Below are positions 1 to 5,268 of a DNA stretch of 8,114 bases, piece by piece. The first letter of the stretch is position 1, and every line of letters starts with the position of its first letter. Below the pieces are notes generated by a model. The model did not search any database. It was not told the DNA's origin and saw only the letters and a list, made by a program, of their open reading frames with translations. The position numbers and the translations under genes were made by a program. The stretch is from an uncultured Bacillaceae bacterium (GTDB taxonomy: Bacteria > Bacillota > Bacilli > Bacillales > Amphibacillaceae): NCBI GenBank assembly GCA_945639745.1, contig CALZEK010000052.1:1-8114 (forward strand), in the 5' to 3' direction.

Positions 1-276
1 ACCACATGTGCCAACACGTACCAGTTTTTTTACATCATATTCGCGAATCAGTTCATTTACATAAATTGAAATAGATGGCACGCCCATACCAGTACCTTGA
101 ACAGAGATTCTTTCACCCTTGTAAGTCCCAGTATAGCCAAGCATACCTCTAACTTCATTGTACTGAATAACGTCAGTTAAATAATTTTCAGCGATATACT
201 TTGCTCGTAGTGGATCACCAGGTAAAAGAATTGTCTCAGCAATCTCACCTTTTTTAGCATTAATGTGAACACTCAT
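1..276 (-). CDS. deoD: Purine-nucleoside phosphorylase DeoD, N-terminal part (cut by window edge)
   Basis: The first 92 codons of a cytoplasmic purine-nucleoside phosphorylase of the hexameric DeoD type, which splits purine (deoxy)nucleosides with phosphate into base and (deoxy)ribose-1-phosphate. Visible landmarks match the active site known for E. coli DeoD at almost the same numbering: His4, the [13 protein letters not shown] segment with Gly20, Asp21 and Arg24, Arg43 in [11 protein letters not shown], the GTGMGVPS loop at about 61-68, and Arg87 in VRVGTCG, which ends the window. The remaining ~140 residues lie outside. The ATG at 274-276 is preceded at 7 nt by AGGAGTG. The stop codon of the upstream kapB gene overlaps this site, so the two genes are very likely co-transcribed and perhaps translationally coupled. 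Family assignment is secure; exact substrate range (adenosine as well as guanosine/inosine) is inferred from the family. Confidence 0.95.
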   Translation of the reverse strand, partial: MSVHINAKKGEIAETILLPGDPLRAKYIAENYLTDVIQYNEVRGMLGYTGTYKGERISVQGTGMGVPSISIYVNELIREYDVKKLVRVGTCG

Positions 277-288
277 CTAAATTCACTC

Positions 289-687
289 CTATTTGTTATA
301 AATTTTTTGATAAAACGATTCATCTAAATCAGCTAATTTTTCTAAAGCTAAACGACCATAAGCATCATTACGATTCTTTAGTTCAGTTTCTAGTTTTGTA
401 TATGATTTTTTAAGTGAGTCAATGTAATGAGGTATCTCACCTGAATAAAGTTTTGTTTTACGTTTACGGCCATTTAATTTTTCTCGATTAGCGAGAGCTT
501 TTCGTTCATGAAAGGCAACACCTTCTGTTTGTTCAGGATTATGTAAATCGCCTTGATCAGGGTGTTTTAAAATAGCTTTAACTTCTATTAACCAAAAGTT
601 TTTTCTATCTTCTAATACTTCACCTATATATATACCTGAATTATAATCAGTTTCGACAATACTACCGATATGAATATCATTTGACAT
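289..687 (-). CDS. kapB: KapB family protein (kinase-associated protein B)
   Basis: A 132-residue protein of the KapB family, named in Bacillus subtilis for a factor needed by the sporulation sensor kinase KinB. The family signature is visible: an N-terminal small beta domain (GSIVETDYNSGIYIGEV, residues ~8-24), then KAILKHPDQGDLHNPEQTEG and FHERKALANREKLN (residues ~37-72), and a helical C-terminal half rich in Lys and Glu. There is no signal peptide or lipobox, so the 'lipoprotein' part of some database names does not apply to this protein. The ATG at 685-687 has a GGGAGG site 7 nt upstream. The gene lies first in a pair with deoD, its TAG stop sitting inside the deoD ribosome binding site. 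No kinB gene is in the window, and if the organism is a non-sporulating Staphylococcaceae member the function must differ from sporulation; the true role is unknown. Confidence 0.88.
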   Translation of the reverse strand: MSNDIHIGSIVETDYNSGIYIGEVLEDRKNFWLIEVKAILKHPDQGDLHNPEQTEGVAFHERKALANREKLNGRKRKTKLYSGEIPHYIDSLKKSYTKLETELKNRNDAYGRLALEKLADLDESFYQKIYNK

Positions 688-723
688 GTTATATCCTCCC
701 TATAAATAATTGTGGCAAATCTA

Positions 724-739
724 AAACAAATGTTTGTTT
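724..739. repeat. Short inverted repeat in the kapB/small-gene divergent region
   Basis: AAACAAA at 724-730 and TTTGTTT at 733-739 form a perfect 7-bp inverted repeat with a TG centre. It sits 37 bp before the kapB start codon on one side and 65 bp before the small membrane-protein gene on the other, so it could be an operator for either. It is AT-rich and short, so chance is a real alternative. No convincing sigma-A promoter was found here for kapB. For the rightward gene the best pair is TTGATT (754-759) and TATATT (775-780) with a short 15-bp spacer. Confidence 0.35.
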
Positions 740-803
740 ACGAGTGTCACAGATTGATTGTCTCATAATTTTATTATATTATAAAGATAAGGATGTGATT
801 TGT

Positions 804-995
804 ATGCATATGGAGTTTTTATATTTTCCAGAAGATAAGTCAGAATATATTCCATCATTAATCATGCTATCTCTATTTATAATTGGCGCAATTGTGACAG
901 TTTATATTTTTTATAAAAAGTCAAAAAAAGATGTTGAACAAACACATAAAGAATATCCAAAACATATAGAAAATCAGCCTGATGATGAAAAATAA
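804..995 (+). CDS. Small single-pass membrane protein, function unknown
   Basis: A 63-residue protein starting MHMEFLYFPED. After about 15 residues with several acidic side chains comes one hydrophobic segment (residues ~17-36, PSLIMLSLFIIGAIVTVYIF), then the positive cluster YKKSKKD and a highly charged tail of ~25 residues. By the positive-inside rule the tail should face the cytoplasm with the N-terminus outside. The start is chosen because AAGGATGTGA (789-798) lies 5 nt before ATG 804. An in-frame ATG at 810 is a possible alternative, while the open frame reaching back to a TTG at 681 runs through the promoter region and has no ribosome binding site. I do not recognise the family. It is divergent from kapB and is closed by a strong terminator right at its stop codon, which supports it being a real, separately transcribed gene. 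Confidence 0.72.
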   Translation: MHMEFLYFPEDKSEYIPSLIMLSLFIIGAIVTVYIFYKKSKKDVEQTHKEYPKHIENQPDDEK

Positions 996-1022
996 CCTCT
1001 TACTATTAAGAGGTTATTTTTT
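991..1022. terminator. Bidirectional intrinsic terminator between the small gene and patB
   Basis: AATAACCTCTTA (991-1002) and TAAGAGGTTATT (1007-1018) form a perfect 12-bp stem with a 4-nt loop, followed rightward by a T-rich tract and leftward by ATTTTTC. It overlaps the stop codon of the small gene (993-995) and the last codons of the convergent patB gene, and probably ends both transcripts. Confidence 0.85.
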
Positions 1023-2180
1023 ATTGATGGCATTAATAATTCTATTTGTTCCTTCAATGATGATCTCTTTTGGACAAGCAATGTTCATTCGCATAAATTG
1101 ATTGCCCAGCTTGCCATAAGAAGAGCCACGGTTTAGCCCTACTTTAGCTGTTTTTACAAAAAACTCATTTAATTCCTCTGGTGAAAAGCCAAGTGATTCA
1201 CAATCAATCCACAATAAATAAGTTCCTTCAGAATCTATTACTTTTAATGAAGTTTCTTTTTCTAATCGTTCTTTTACGTAATTTTTATTCTCGCTAATGA
1301 CTTCTAATAAATGATTTAACCAAGGTCTTCCCTGAGGATAAACAGCTTCTAAAGCAATGACCCCAATCGTATTCATCATATTCATTCCTTGACGGTTTAA
1401 TTCATTTGCAAGTTTTGTTCTCATCTTAGTATTTTCTGCGATAATATAAGAAATTTGTAAGCCAGCTAAATTAAATGTTTTTGTTGGTGACATAAAAGTA
1501 ATCGTTTGTTGACTAATTTCTTCAGATAAAGAAGCAATGGGTATATGTTTATGTTCTTTAAAAGCTAAGTCAGCATGAATTTCATCAGAAAAAATTAAAA
1601 CATCGTGTGCCAAACAAATCTCGGCCATTTTTTTTAATTCATCTTCACGCCAGACTCTACCAACAGGATTATGAGGTGAACATAAAATAAATGCTTTAAT
1701 TCCTGATTTTATTTTACGTTCAAAGTCTTTAAAATCAATTTCATATCGATTGTTTTTATGTACTAATTCTTGTTCAATAATTTCTCGATCATTTTCTTTT
1801 ATTAAATTAAAAAATGGTGTATAAACAGGTGTTTGAATTAAAATTTTATCTCCAGGATTAGTAAAAACGTTAATTGCTGAATTAATACTTGGAATAACAC
1901 CCGGACTAAAAATAAGTGAATCAATATTTGTCTTAAATTGGTGCGTTTCTTTTAACCAATCTGTTACTTTATACATAAGTTCATTATTTATAATTGTATA
2001 GCCATAAAAGCCATGATCTGCTCTTTGCTTAATCGCTTGGTTGACTACCTCAGGTGCTTGAAAGTCCATATCAGCAACCCACATAGGAAGTAAGTCATCT
2101 GTTTGAAAAATAGTATTTAAATGATCCCATTTTAAAGAATGTGTCCTTTTACGTTCAAAAACGCGCGAAAAATCTGTCAT
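1014..2180 (-). CDS. patB: PatB/MalY-type C-S lyase (cystathionine beta-lyase), PLP-dependent
   Basis: A 388-residue cytoplasmic class I/II fold PLP enzyme of the MalY/PatB group. These enzymes cleave the C-S bond of cystathionine or related cysteine conjugates to give homocysteine, pyruvate and ammonia. Seen in order: the group-specific LLPMWVADMDF (30-40), SPGVIPSINSAI (92-103), QTPVYTPFF with Tyr120, CSPHNPVGRVW with Asn171, SDEIHADL with Asp199 contacting the pyridine nitrogen, the Schiff-base lysine Lys234 in SPTKTFNLAG, and RMN with Arg364 for the substrate carboxylate. Length is normal and all key residues are present. The ATG at 2178-2180 has AGGAGG 8 nt upstream. The activity is inferred from the family; an aminotransferase role or a detoxifying C-S lyase role cannot be excluded. 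A hairpin lies just upstream (2202-2227), leaving little room for its own promoter. Confidence 0.92.
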   Translation of the reverse strand: MTDFSRVFERKRTHSLKWDHLNTIFQTDDLLPMWVADMDFQAPEVVNQAIKQRADHGFYGYTIINNELMYKVTDWLKETHQFKTNIDSLIFSPGVIPSINSAINVFTNPGDKILIQTPVYTPFFNLIKENDREIIEQELVHKNNRYEIDFKDFERKIKSGIKAFILCSPHNPVGRVWREDELKKMAEICLAHDVLIFSDEIHADLAFKEHKHIPIASLSEEISQQTITFMSPTKTFNLAGLQISYIIAENTKMRTKLANELNRQGMNMMNTIGVIALEAVYPQGRPWLNHLLEVISENKNYVKERLEKETSLKVIDSEGTYLLWIDCESLGFSPEELNEFFVKTAKVGLNRGSSYGKLGNQFMRMNIACPKEIIIEGTNRIINAINKK

Positions 2181-2201
2181 TTGTAAACCTCCTAATTAAA
2201 A

Positions 2202-2227
2202 TAGAATTCGCTTATCGACGAATTCTA
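2202..2227 (-). terminator. Hairpin between usp and patB, probable terminator of usp
   Basis: TAGAATTCG (2202-2210) and CGAATTCTA (2219-2227) form a 9-bp perfect stem with an 8-nt loop, with three further A-T pairs beyond a single mismatch. Read leftward the stem ends in TATTTTAATT, a fair U-tract. It begins 15 bp after the usp stop codon and ends 21 bp before the patB start, directly abutting the patB ribosome binding region. It may be a full or partial terminator, or a 5' structure of a usp-patB message. Confidence 0.65.
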
Positions 2228-2242
2228 CTTTTTGTCATTAGA

Positions 2243-2668
2243 TTATCTAACTACAAGTACATCACATGTTGCGTGGCGTACAATACTTCCTGACACGCTT
2301 CCCATAACAATTCGTTCAACAGCGCCAAGTCCTGTTGCACCAACAACCACTAAATCAATTTTTTCTTCAGGAATTAACTCTTTAGTAATAACGGCTTTAG
2401 GCGAACCTAGTTTGATGATGGTTTTAATGTTTTTAAAATCAGTGTTTTTTTGATAAGTGTCTAACATATCTTGGGCATATGCTTGTGAACGTTCATAAAT
2501 AGCACTGTCGTATGGCTCAATCGTTGAGAAAGTTTTTGTATCAACAACATGTGCTAAAACGAGAGATGCATTATTTCTTTTAGCAATTTGAATTGCTTTT
2601 TCTAAAGCTTTTTCTGCAGCTTTAGATCCATCGACAGCAATTAAAATATTTGTGTACTGTGTCTCCAT
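2243..2668 (-). CDS. Universal stress protein, UspA family
   Basis: A 141-residue soluble universal stress protein with an alpha/beta Rossmann-like fold. The N-terminal strand with the nucleotide-contacting Asp13 (NILIAVDGS) and the ATP-binding pattern G-x2-G-x9-G-S are both present: Gly110, Gly113, then nine residues, Gly123-Ser124 (GATGLGAVERIVMGS). It therefore belongs to the ATP-binding subgroup rather than the UspA type that lacks the motif. The start is placed at ATG 2666-2668 because GGGAGGC (2675-2681) lies 6 nt before it; an ATG 15 nt farther upstream overlaps this ribosome binding site and has none of its own. It is probably a separate transcription unit, with the terminator of the upstream thioredoxin-like gene before it and a hairpin after it. 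These proteins support survival under starvation or anaerobic stress in other species; the specific role here is unknown. Confidence 0.93.
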   Translation of the reverse strand: METQYTNILIAVDGSKAAEKALEKAIQIAKRNNASLVLAHVVDTKTFSTIEPYDSAIYERSQAYAQDMLDTYQKNTDFKNIKTIIKLGSPKAVITKELIPEEKIDLVVVGATGLGAVERIVMGSVSGSIVRHATCDVLVVR

Positions 2669-2701
2669 TGAAATGCCTCCCATAATAAATTAATTACTTC
2701 T

Positions 2702-2712
2702 ATTGTATAGCA
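2702..2712 (-). promoter_or_regulatory. Possible extended -10 element for usp
   Basis: Read leftward, TGCTATACAAT combines an extended -10 TG with TATACA/TACAAT, 33-43 bp before the usp start codon. No good -35 hexamer is found 16-18 bp upstream, where the sequence is the T-rich end of the previous terminator, so this is a weak assignment. Confidence 0.3.
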
Positions 2713-2740
2713 TAAAAATATAAAAAGGAAATCTATATTT

Positions 2741-2781
2741 AAAAAAAAATAAAAAAAAGGCAAAACACTTAGTGTTTTGCC
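2741..2781 (-). terminator. Strong intrinsic terminator of the thioredoxin-like gene
   Basis: GGCAAAACAC (2759-2768) and GTGTTTTGCC (2772-2781) form a perfect 10-bp stem with a 3-nt loop. Read leftward it is followed by an exceptionally long U-tract (2741-2758, eighteen bases with a single A). This closes the leftward transcript of the gene ending at 2847. Confidence 0.92.
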
Positions 2782-2846
2782 TAGAAGGGGAAGATATACT
2801 AAAGTGTTGCTATTTTACTTTACCCCTAAAAAAAATTTATAAACAT
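2782..2846 (-). other. Structured 3' untranslated segment, possible 3'-derived small RNA
   Basis: The 65 nt between the stop codon at 2847 and the terminator hairpin contain GGGGTAAAG pairing discontinuously with CTTTA and CCCC on the leftward strand: a 4-bp GGGG/CCCC stem (2823-2826 with 2787-2790) around a TAAAGT/ACTTTA stem, with a 9-nt asymmetric bulge. The exposed UUCCCCUU resembles the C-rich seeds of staphylococcal regulatory RNAs. No independent promoter is apparent, so it would have to arise by processing. Confidence 0.25.
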
Positions 2847-3401
2847 TTATTTTACTGTTAAGGTATTTAATAGATCTTGATAGACATAATCCCAAAATTT
2901 ATTATCATATTTAAAAGTCTGACCTACTTTTTGAATGAGCTCTTGAAAAGCATCATCAAATTTAGGGTCATCTTTAGCAGGCATATTAGTTTGTAATTCG
3001 TCCACAAAAGATTTAATTTCAGGTGCGTATGGTCCCCATTTAGCAACTTCTTCTCCAGATTCATTAATGAAAACAAAAATAGGAATCACGCGTTTATCGT
3101 TAGTGAGGTATTTGTCCATTAAATCCAAATTTTCATCACGAACAAAGACACTAACAGGCATATCGGTTGCTTCTGCAAGTCTGAACATAATGGGGAGATC
3201 TAACATACAATGCCCACAAAATTCTTGAGCAATAATTAAAACCCGCAAGTTTTGTTCACTAATTTTGGTTAATTTATCTTTATCTGTCTCTGGAATTTCA
3301 AATGTATTATAAATATGATGAAAAGCTTCTTTATGATTAGTTAATGTATCATTATATTGGCTTGGTGAAATGCCCTTATTAAATTGCTTATTTAAATCCA
3401 C
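2847..3401 (-). CDS. Thioredoxin-family protein with CGHC motif
   Basis: A 184-residue cytoplasmic protein with a thioredoxin-like core. The redox motif is Cys62-Gly-His-Cys65 in AQEFCGHCMLDLP, following strand LRVLIIA, and the cis-proline expected opposite it is Pro107 in RVIPIFVFI. The 'CGHC' dipeptide is that of protein disulfide isomerases and usually gives a more oxidising potential than the CGPC of thioredoxin. An ~45-residue helical N-terminal extension and an ~45-residue C-terminal extension distinguish it from thioredoxin itself; it resembles the Firmicute 'thioredoxin family protein' group (Thioredoxin_9-like, from memory). The start is GTG at 3399-3401 with GGGAGCG 6 nt upstream. 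No signal peptide is seen, so it acts in the cytoplasm. Its substrate is unknown. It stands alone between its own promoter region and a strong terminator. Confidence 0.85.
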   Translation of the reverse strand: MDLNKQFNKGISPSQYNDTLTNHKEAFHHIYNTFEIPETDKDKLTKISEQNLRVLIIAQEFCGHCMLDLPIMFRLAEATDMPVSVFVRDENLDLMDKYLTNDKRVIPIFVFINESGEEVAKWGPYAPEIKSFVDELQTNMPAKDDPKFDDAFQELIQKVGQTFKYDNKFWDYVYQDLLNTLTVK

Positions 3402-3435
3402 TGTATTCGCTCCCTAATAGTAGTTGTTAAATAAA

Positions 3436-3464
3436 ATACTATCATTAAATACTTGTGGGTACAA
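3436..3464 (-). promoter_or_regulatory. Candidate promoter of the thioredoxin-like gene
   Basis: Read leftward, TTGTAC (3459-3464) and TAGTAT (3436-3441) are separated by 17 bp, placing the start of transcription ~28 nt before the GTG codon. The hexamers are only moderately close to the sigma-A consensus. Confidence 0.4.
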
Positions 3465-3501
3465 TTAAGGAAGCTTATCATTTAATTTATAAACAGAACA
3501 C

Positions 3502-3530
3502 TTGTCATTGTAAGAATATTAAGGTATATT
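3502..3530 (+). promoter_or_regulatory. Sigma-A type promoter of the FMN riboswitch-ribU unit
   Basis: TTGTCA (3502-3507) and TATATT (3525-3530) are separated by exactly 17 bp, each matching five of six consensus bases. Transcription should start near 3537, about 16 nt before the first paired base of the FMN aptamer, so the whole aptamer is in the leader. Confidence 0.8.
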
Positions 3531-3552
3531 AGACTTACAATAAAATATCGAT

Positions 3553-3693
3553 AACATTTTCGGGGCAGGGTGTAATTCCCGACCGACGGTAATTAACTTA
3601 ATTTAAAGTTAAAAGCCCGTGACCTACTATATTTAGTAGCTGATCTAGTTTAATTCTAGAGCCGACAGTAAAGTCTGGATGGGAGAAGATGTT
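3553..3693 (+). ncRNA. FMN riboswitch (RFN element) aptamer
   Basis: The conserved RFN blocks appear in order: TCGGGGCAGGGTG followed by ATTCCCGACCGACGGT (3560-3590), AAGCCCGTGA (3612-3621), a variable stem-loop closed by CTACTA/TAGTAG, then GAGCCGACAGTAAAGTCTGG and ATGGGAGAAGATG (3659-3691). The basal helix P1 pairs 3553-3561 with 3685-3693, including one G-U pair. The RNA binds flavin mononucleotide. It is followed by a terminator (3747-3778) and by ribU, so FMN should repress riboflavin uptake. The variable arm at 3591-3611 is an AT-rich stem (TTAACTT/AAGTTAA). Identification is by direct match to the known consensus. Confidence 0.97.
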
Positions 3694-3746
3694 GCTAGAG
3701 AGTGCTTGTTTTAAGCATATCTATATTTCCTAACAAAAAATTAACG

Positions 3747-3778
3747 CCCCTATACCAAAATTGGTTATAGGGGTTTTT
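3747..3778 (+). terminator. Riboswitch-associated intrinsic terminator
   Basis: CCCCTATA (3747-3754) pairs with TATAGGGG (3766-3773); CC/GG pairs extend the stem past one bulged T, and TTTTT follows at 3774-3778. It lies between the FMN aptamer and ribU, so it is the likely off-switch. I could not find an obvious antiterminator pairing with its left arm. Confidence 0.82.
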
Positions 3779-3800
3779 ATGTTAAGTGAAAACTAGCAAG

Positions 3801-3842
3801 CCTTCATCGAAATGTCCTTATCGATATTAATAAAGATGGAGG
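3801..3842 (+). promoter_or_regulatory. Possible stem hiding the ribU ribosome binding site
   Basis: CCTTCATC (3801-3808) can pair with GATGGAGG (3835-3842) in eight continuous pairs, one of them G-U, covering most of the ribU ribosome binding site GGAGGAG (3838-3844). The upstream strand is also complementary, with neighbours, to the 3' strand of aptamer helix P1, suggesting a second, translational level of FMN control. Confidence 0.45.
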
Positions 3843-3852
3843 AGAATAAACA

Positions 3853-4437
3853 ATGTCAAATCAAACAACGCGATCTGCCAACTTAATAAAATTAATAGTT
3901 ATCTCATTATTAGGAGCTATTTCATTAGTTTTATTTTTTATTAGTTTCCCCTTACCCATGTTACCACCTTATTTAAAAGTCGATTTTAGTGATATCCCAG
4001 CGATTATTGCTGGAATCATATTTTCTCCACTTGCAGGAGTATTAGTTTTATTAGTTAAAAATGGTTTATACTTTATTATGACAGGTGCAACTGATCCAGT
4101 AGGTGTTGTAGCTAATTTTATTGCAGGTTCAGTATTTATTGCTCCTGTAGCTTATTTCTATCATAAACTAAAAAATGTAAAGGGAATTTTATTAGGACTT
4201 GTTGTAGGAACGCTAGCTATGACAATTGTGATGGGAATCTTAAATTATTTAGTTATCTTACCAGCTTATGCGACATTACTTGGTATGGAAATGAATCCCG
4301 CAATTAAACTCTACACTGTGGCGATAGGTATTTTACCATTTAATATTATAAAAGGTATTATTGTCAGTCTGTTATTTGTTCCATTATTTATCAAATTAGC
4401 AGATTGGATTCAAGAACAACATATGAAATTAACTTAA
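3853..4437 (+). CDS. ribU: Riboflavin transporter RibU, ECF S-component
   Basis: A 194-residue integral membrane protein, the riboflavin-binding S-component of an energy-coupling-factor transporter. It works with the shared EcfA-EcfA'-EcfT module, which is not encoded in this window. About six membrane helices are visible. Family signatures include LKVDFSDIPAIIAG (41-54) after the first helix, LLVKNGLYF (66-74), VGVVANFIAGS (83-93), ILNYLVILPAY (129-139) and PFNIIKGIIVS (162-172). Length is normal. The ATG at 3853 has GGAGGAG 8 nt upstream. The FMN riboswitch directly upstream independently confirms the substrate: uptake should be shut down when FMN is plentiful. The gene is monocistronic, with a very strong hairpin starting 12 bp after its stop codon. 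Confidence 0.96.
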   Translation: MSNQTTRSANLIKLIVISLLGAISLVLFFISFPLPMLPPYLKVDFSDIPAIIAGIIFSPLAGVLVLLVKNGLYFIMTGATDPVGVVANFIAGSVFIAPVAYFYHKLKNVKGILLGLVVGTLAMTIVMGILNYLVILPAYATLLGMEMNPAIKLYTVAIGILPFNIIKGIIVSLLFVPLFIKLADWIQEQHMKLT

Positions 4438-4448
4438 CAAGCCATTAA

Positions 4449-4492
4449 AAAGGTCTATCAAACGTTATTTTACAAACGTTTGATAGACCTTT
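4449..4492. terminator. Bidirectional terminator between ribU and the menA operon
   Basis: AAAGGTCTATCAAACGTT (4449-4466) is the exact reverse complement of 4475-4492, giving an 18-bp perfect stem with an 8-nt loop. Leftward it continues into TTTTTAATG and rightward into TTTATTTAATTTT. Its right arm contains two bases of the stop codon of the convergent NRDE gene, so it serves both ribU and the leftward operon. Confidence 0.9.
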
Positions 4493-5255
4493 ATTTAATT
4501 TTAAAAGTAAAAGCATTTTCTTGTTTTAATTCACCATCATTGAAGGTACGCTCTACGAAGTTAACATTATTATTATAATCGACTAATAAAACAGTTGATG
4601 CGCGCGTACCATAATTATCTGTTTTAATAAAAATGGGTGAAAGTTGTTTTTCTAATTCTTTTGACACACCCGTTGTTGGTAAAAGTTCATCGCTTGCTTT
4701 TCTCTCATCGATTAATAGACTAAATAAATTATTTGTATTTATATTTTGATGTGAGTTTAAATACTTATCTAATTTAGCTTTTATTGACGTTACTTTGGGC
4801 CAAGCTGTGTTCAACAGATGATTACTTAAACCATATGTGCCAGGTTCTAATTTGTAATATTGATCAATTTGATTGCTATAATAAAAGAGTTGATCAGCAG
4901 TGCCTGTAATAAGATTATATCCATTATAATCAGCAGCTGAATCGCTTAGTTCATTTAAGTAGTTCTCAGTTGTTTCTGATCCAATTAAATAATCAGCAAC
5001 AATATCACCGCGAGAAGTTCTGCGTTTACGTTCTAGCGTAGGATCTCGGTAATTTGTTAGCGCGGCAATTCGACCTGATTGTGAAATTCCCATCCAAGTA
5101 CCTAATGATTCTAAATCACGCCCACCGAGAATATATGGATAATCATCCCAAAATTCAGCAGTAGCAGTAGGTCTTGGATAAAATTCATCACGATTAGCAA
5201 TCATTATTAATTTATATTTTTTGTGTTGATTTGTATTAAAAGCAATTAAACACAT
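4491..5255 (-). CDS. NRDE family protein (TANGO2-like)
   Basis: A 254-residue protein of the NRDE/TANGO2 family, named for the motif Asn-Arg-Asp-Glu, present here at 21-24 in IANRDEFYPRPT. Other family marks are the N-terminal MCLIAF with Cys2, GGRDLESLGTWMGI (44-57), AALTNYRDP (64-72), YGLSNHLLNTAWPK (141-154) and NYGTRAST (214-221). The fold is thought to resemble N-terminal-nucleophile hydrolases, and a free Cys after Met removal is characteristic, which decides the start: ATG 5253-5255 gives MCLIAF and has AGAGGTG at 7 nt. A frame extending 13 codons upstream would bury this Cys and overlap the preceding gene. Bacterial function is not established; eukaryotic relatives have been linked to heme or lipid/CoA metabolism. 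It begins 13 bp after the thioesterase gene and is the last gene of the menA operon. Confidence 0.9.
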   Translation of the reverse strand: MCLIAFNTNQHKKYKLIMIANRDEFYPRPTATAEFWDDYPYILGGRDLESLGTWMGISQSGRIAALTNYRDPTLERKRRTSRGDIVADYLIGSETTENYLNELSDSAADYNGYNLITGTADQLFYYSNQIDQYYKLEPGTYGLSNHLLNTAWPKVTSIKAKLDKYLNSHQNINTNNLFSLLIDERKASDELLPTTGVSKELEKQLSPIFIKTDNYGTRASTVLLVDYNNNVNFVERTFNDGELKQENAFTFKIK

Positions 5256-5268
5256 AATGAAACACCTC

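Noticed and set aside
701..729. TTGTTT/TTTATA pair with 17-bp spacing as a kapB promoter
   Set aside because: The -10 match is poor and the implied transcription start would fall within the kapB ribosome binding site.
681..803. Upstream extension of the small membrane-protein reading frame to a TTG at 681 (104 residues)
   Set aside because: It would overlap the kapB start, run through the promoter interval, and has no ribosome binding site, whereas ATG 804 has a good one.
2232..2453. Open frame of 73 codons on the + strand
   Set aside because: It lies entirely antisense to the usp gene, shows low-complexity Ser/Thr/Pro content and has no ribosome binding site; it is a shadow of the real gene.
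2669..2683. Earlier ATG for the universal stress protein (five extra residues)
   Set aside because: The GGGAGG ribosome binding site directly follows this ATG and serves the next one, and family members begin close to the TNILIAVDGS strand.
2741..2758. A-rich tract on the + strand as a homopolymer repeat of interest
   Set aside because: It is simply the U-tract of the leftward terminator at 2759-2781.
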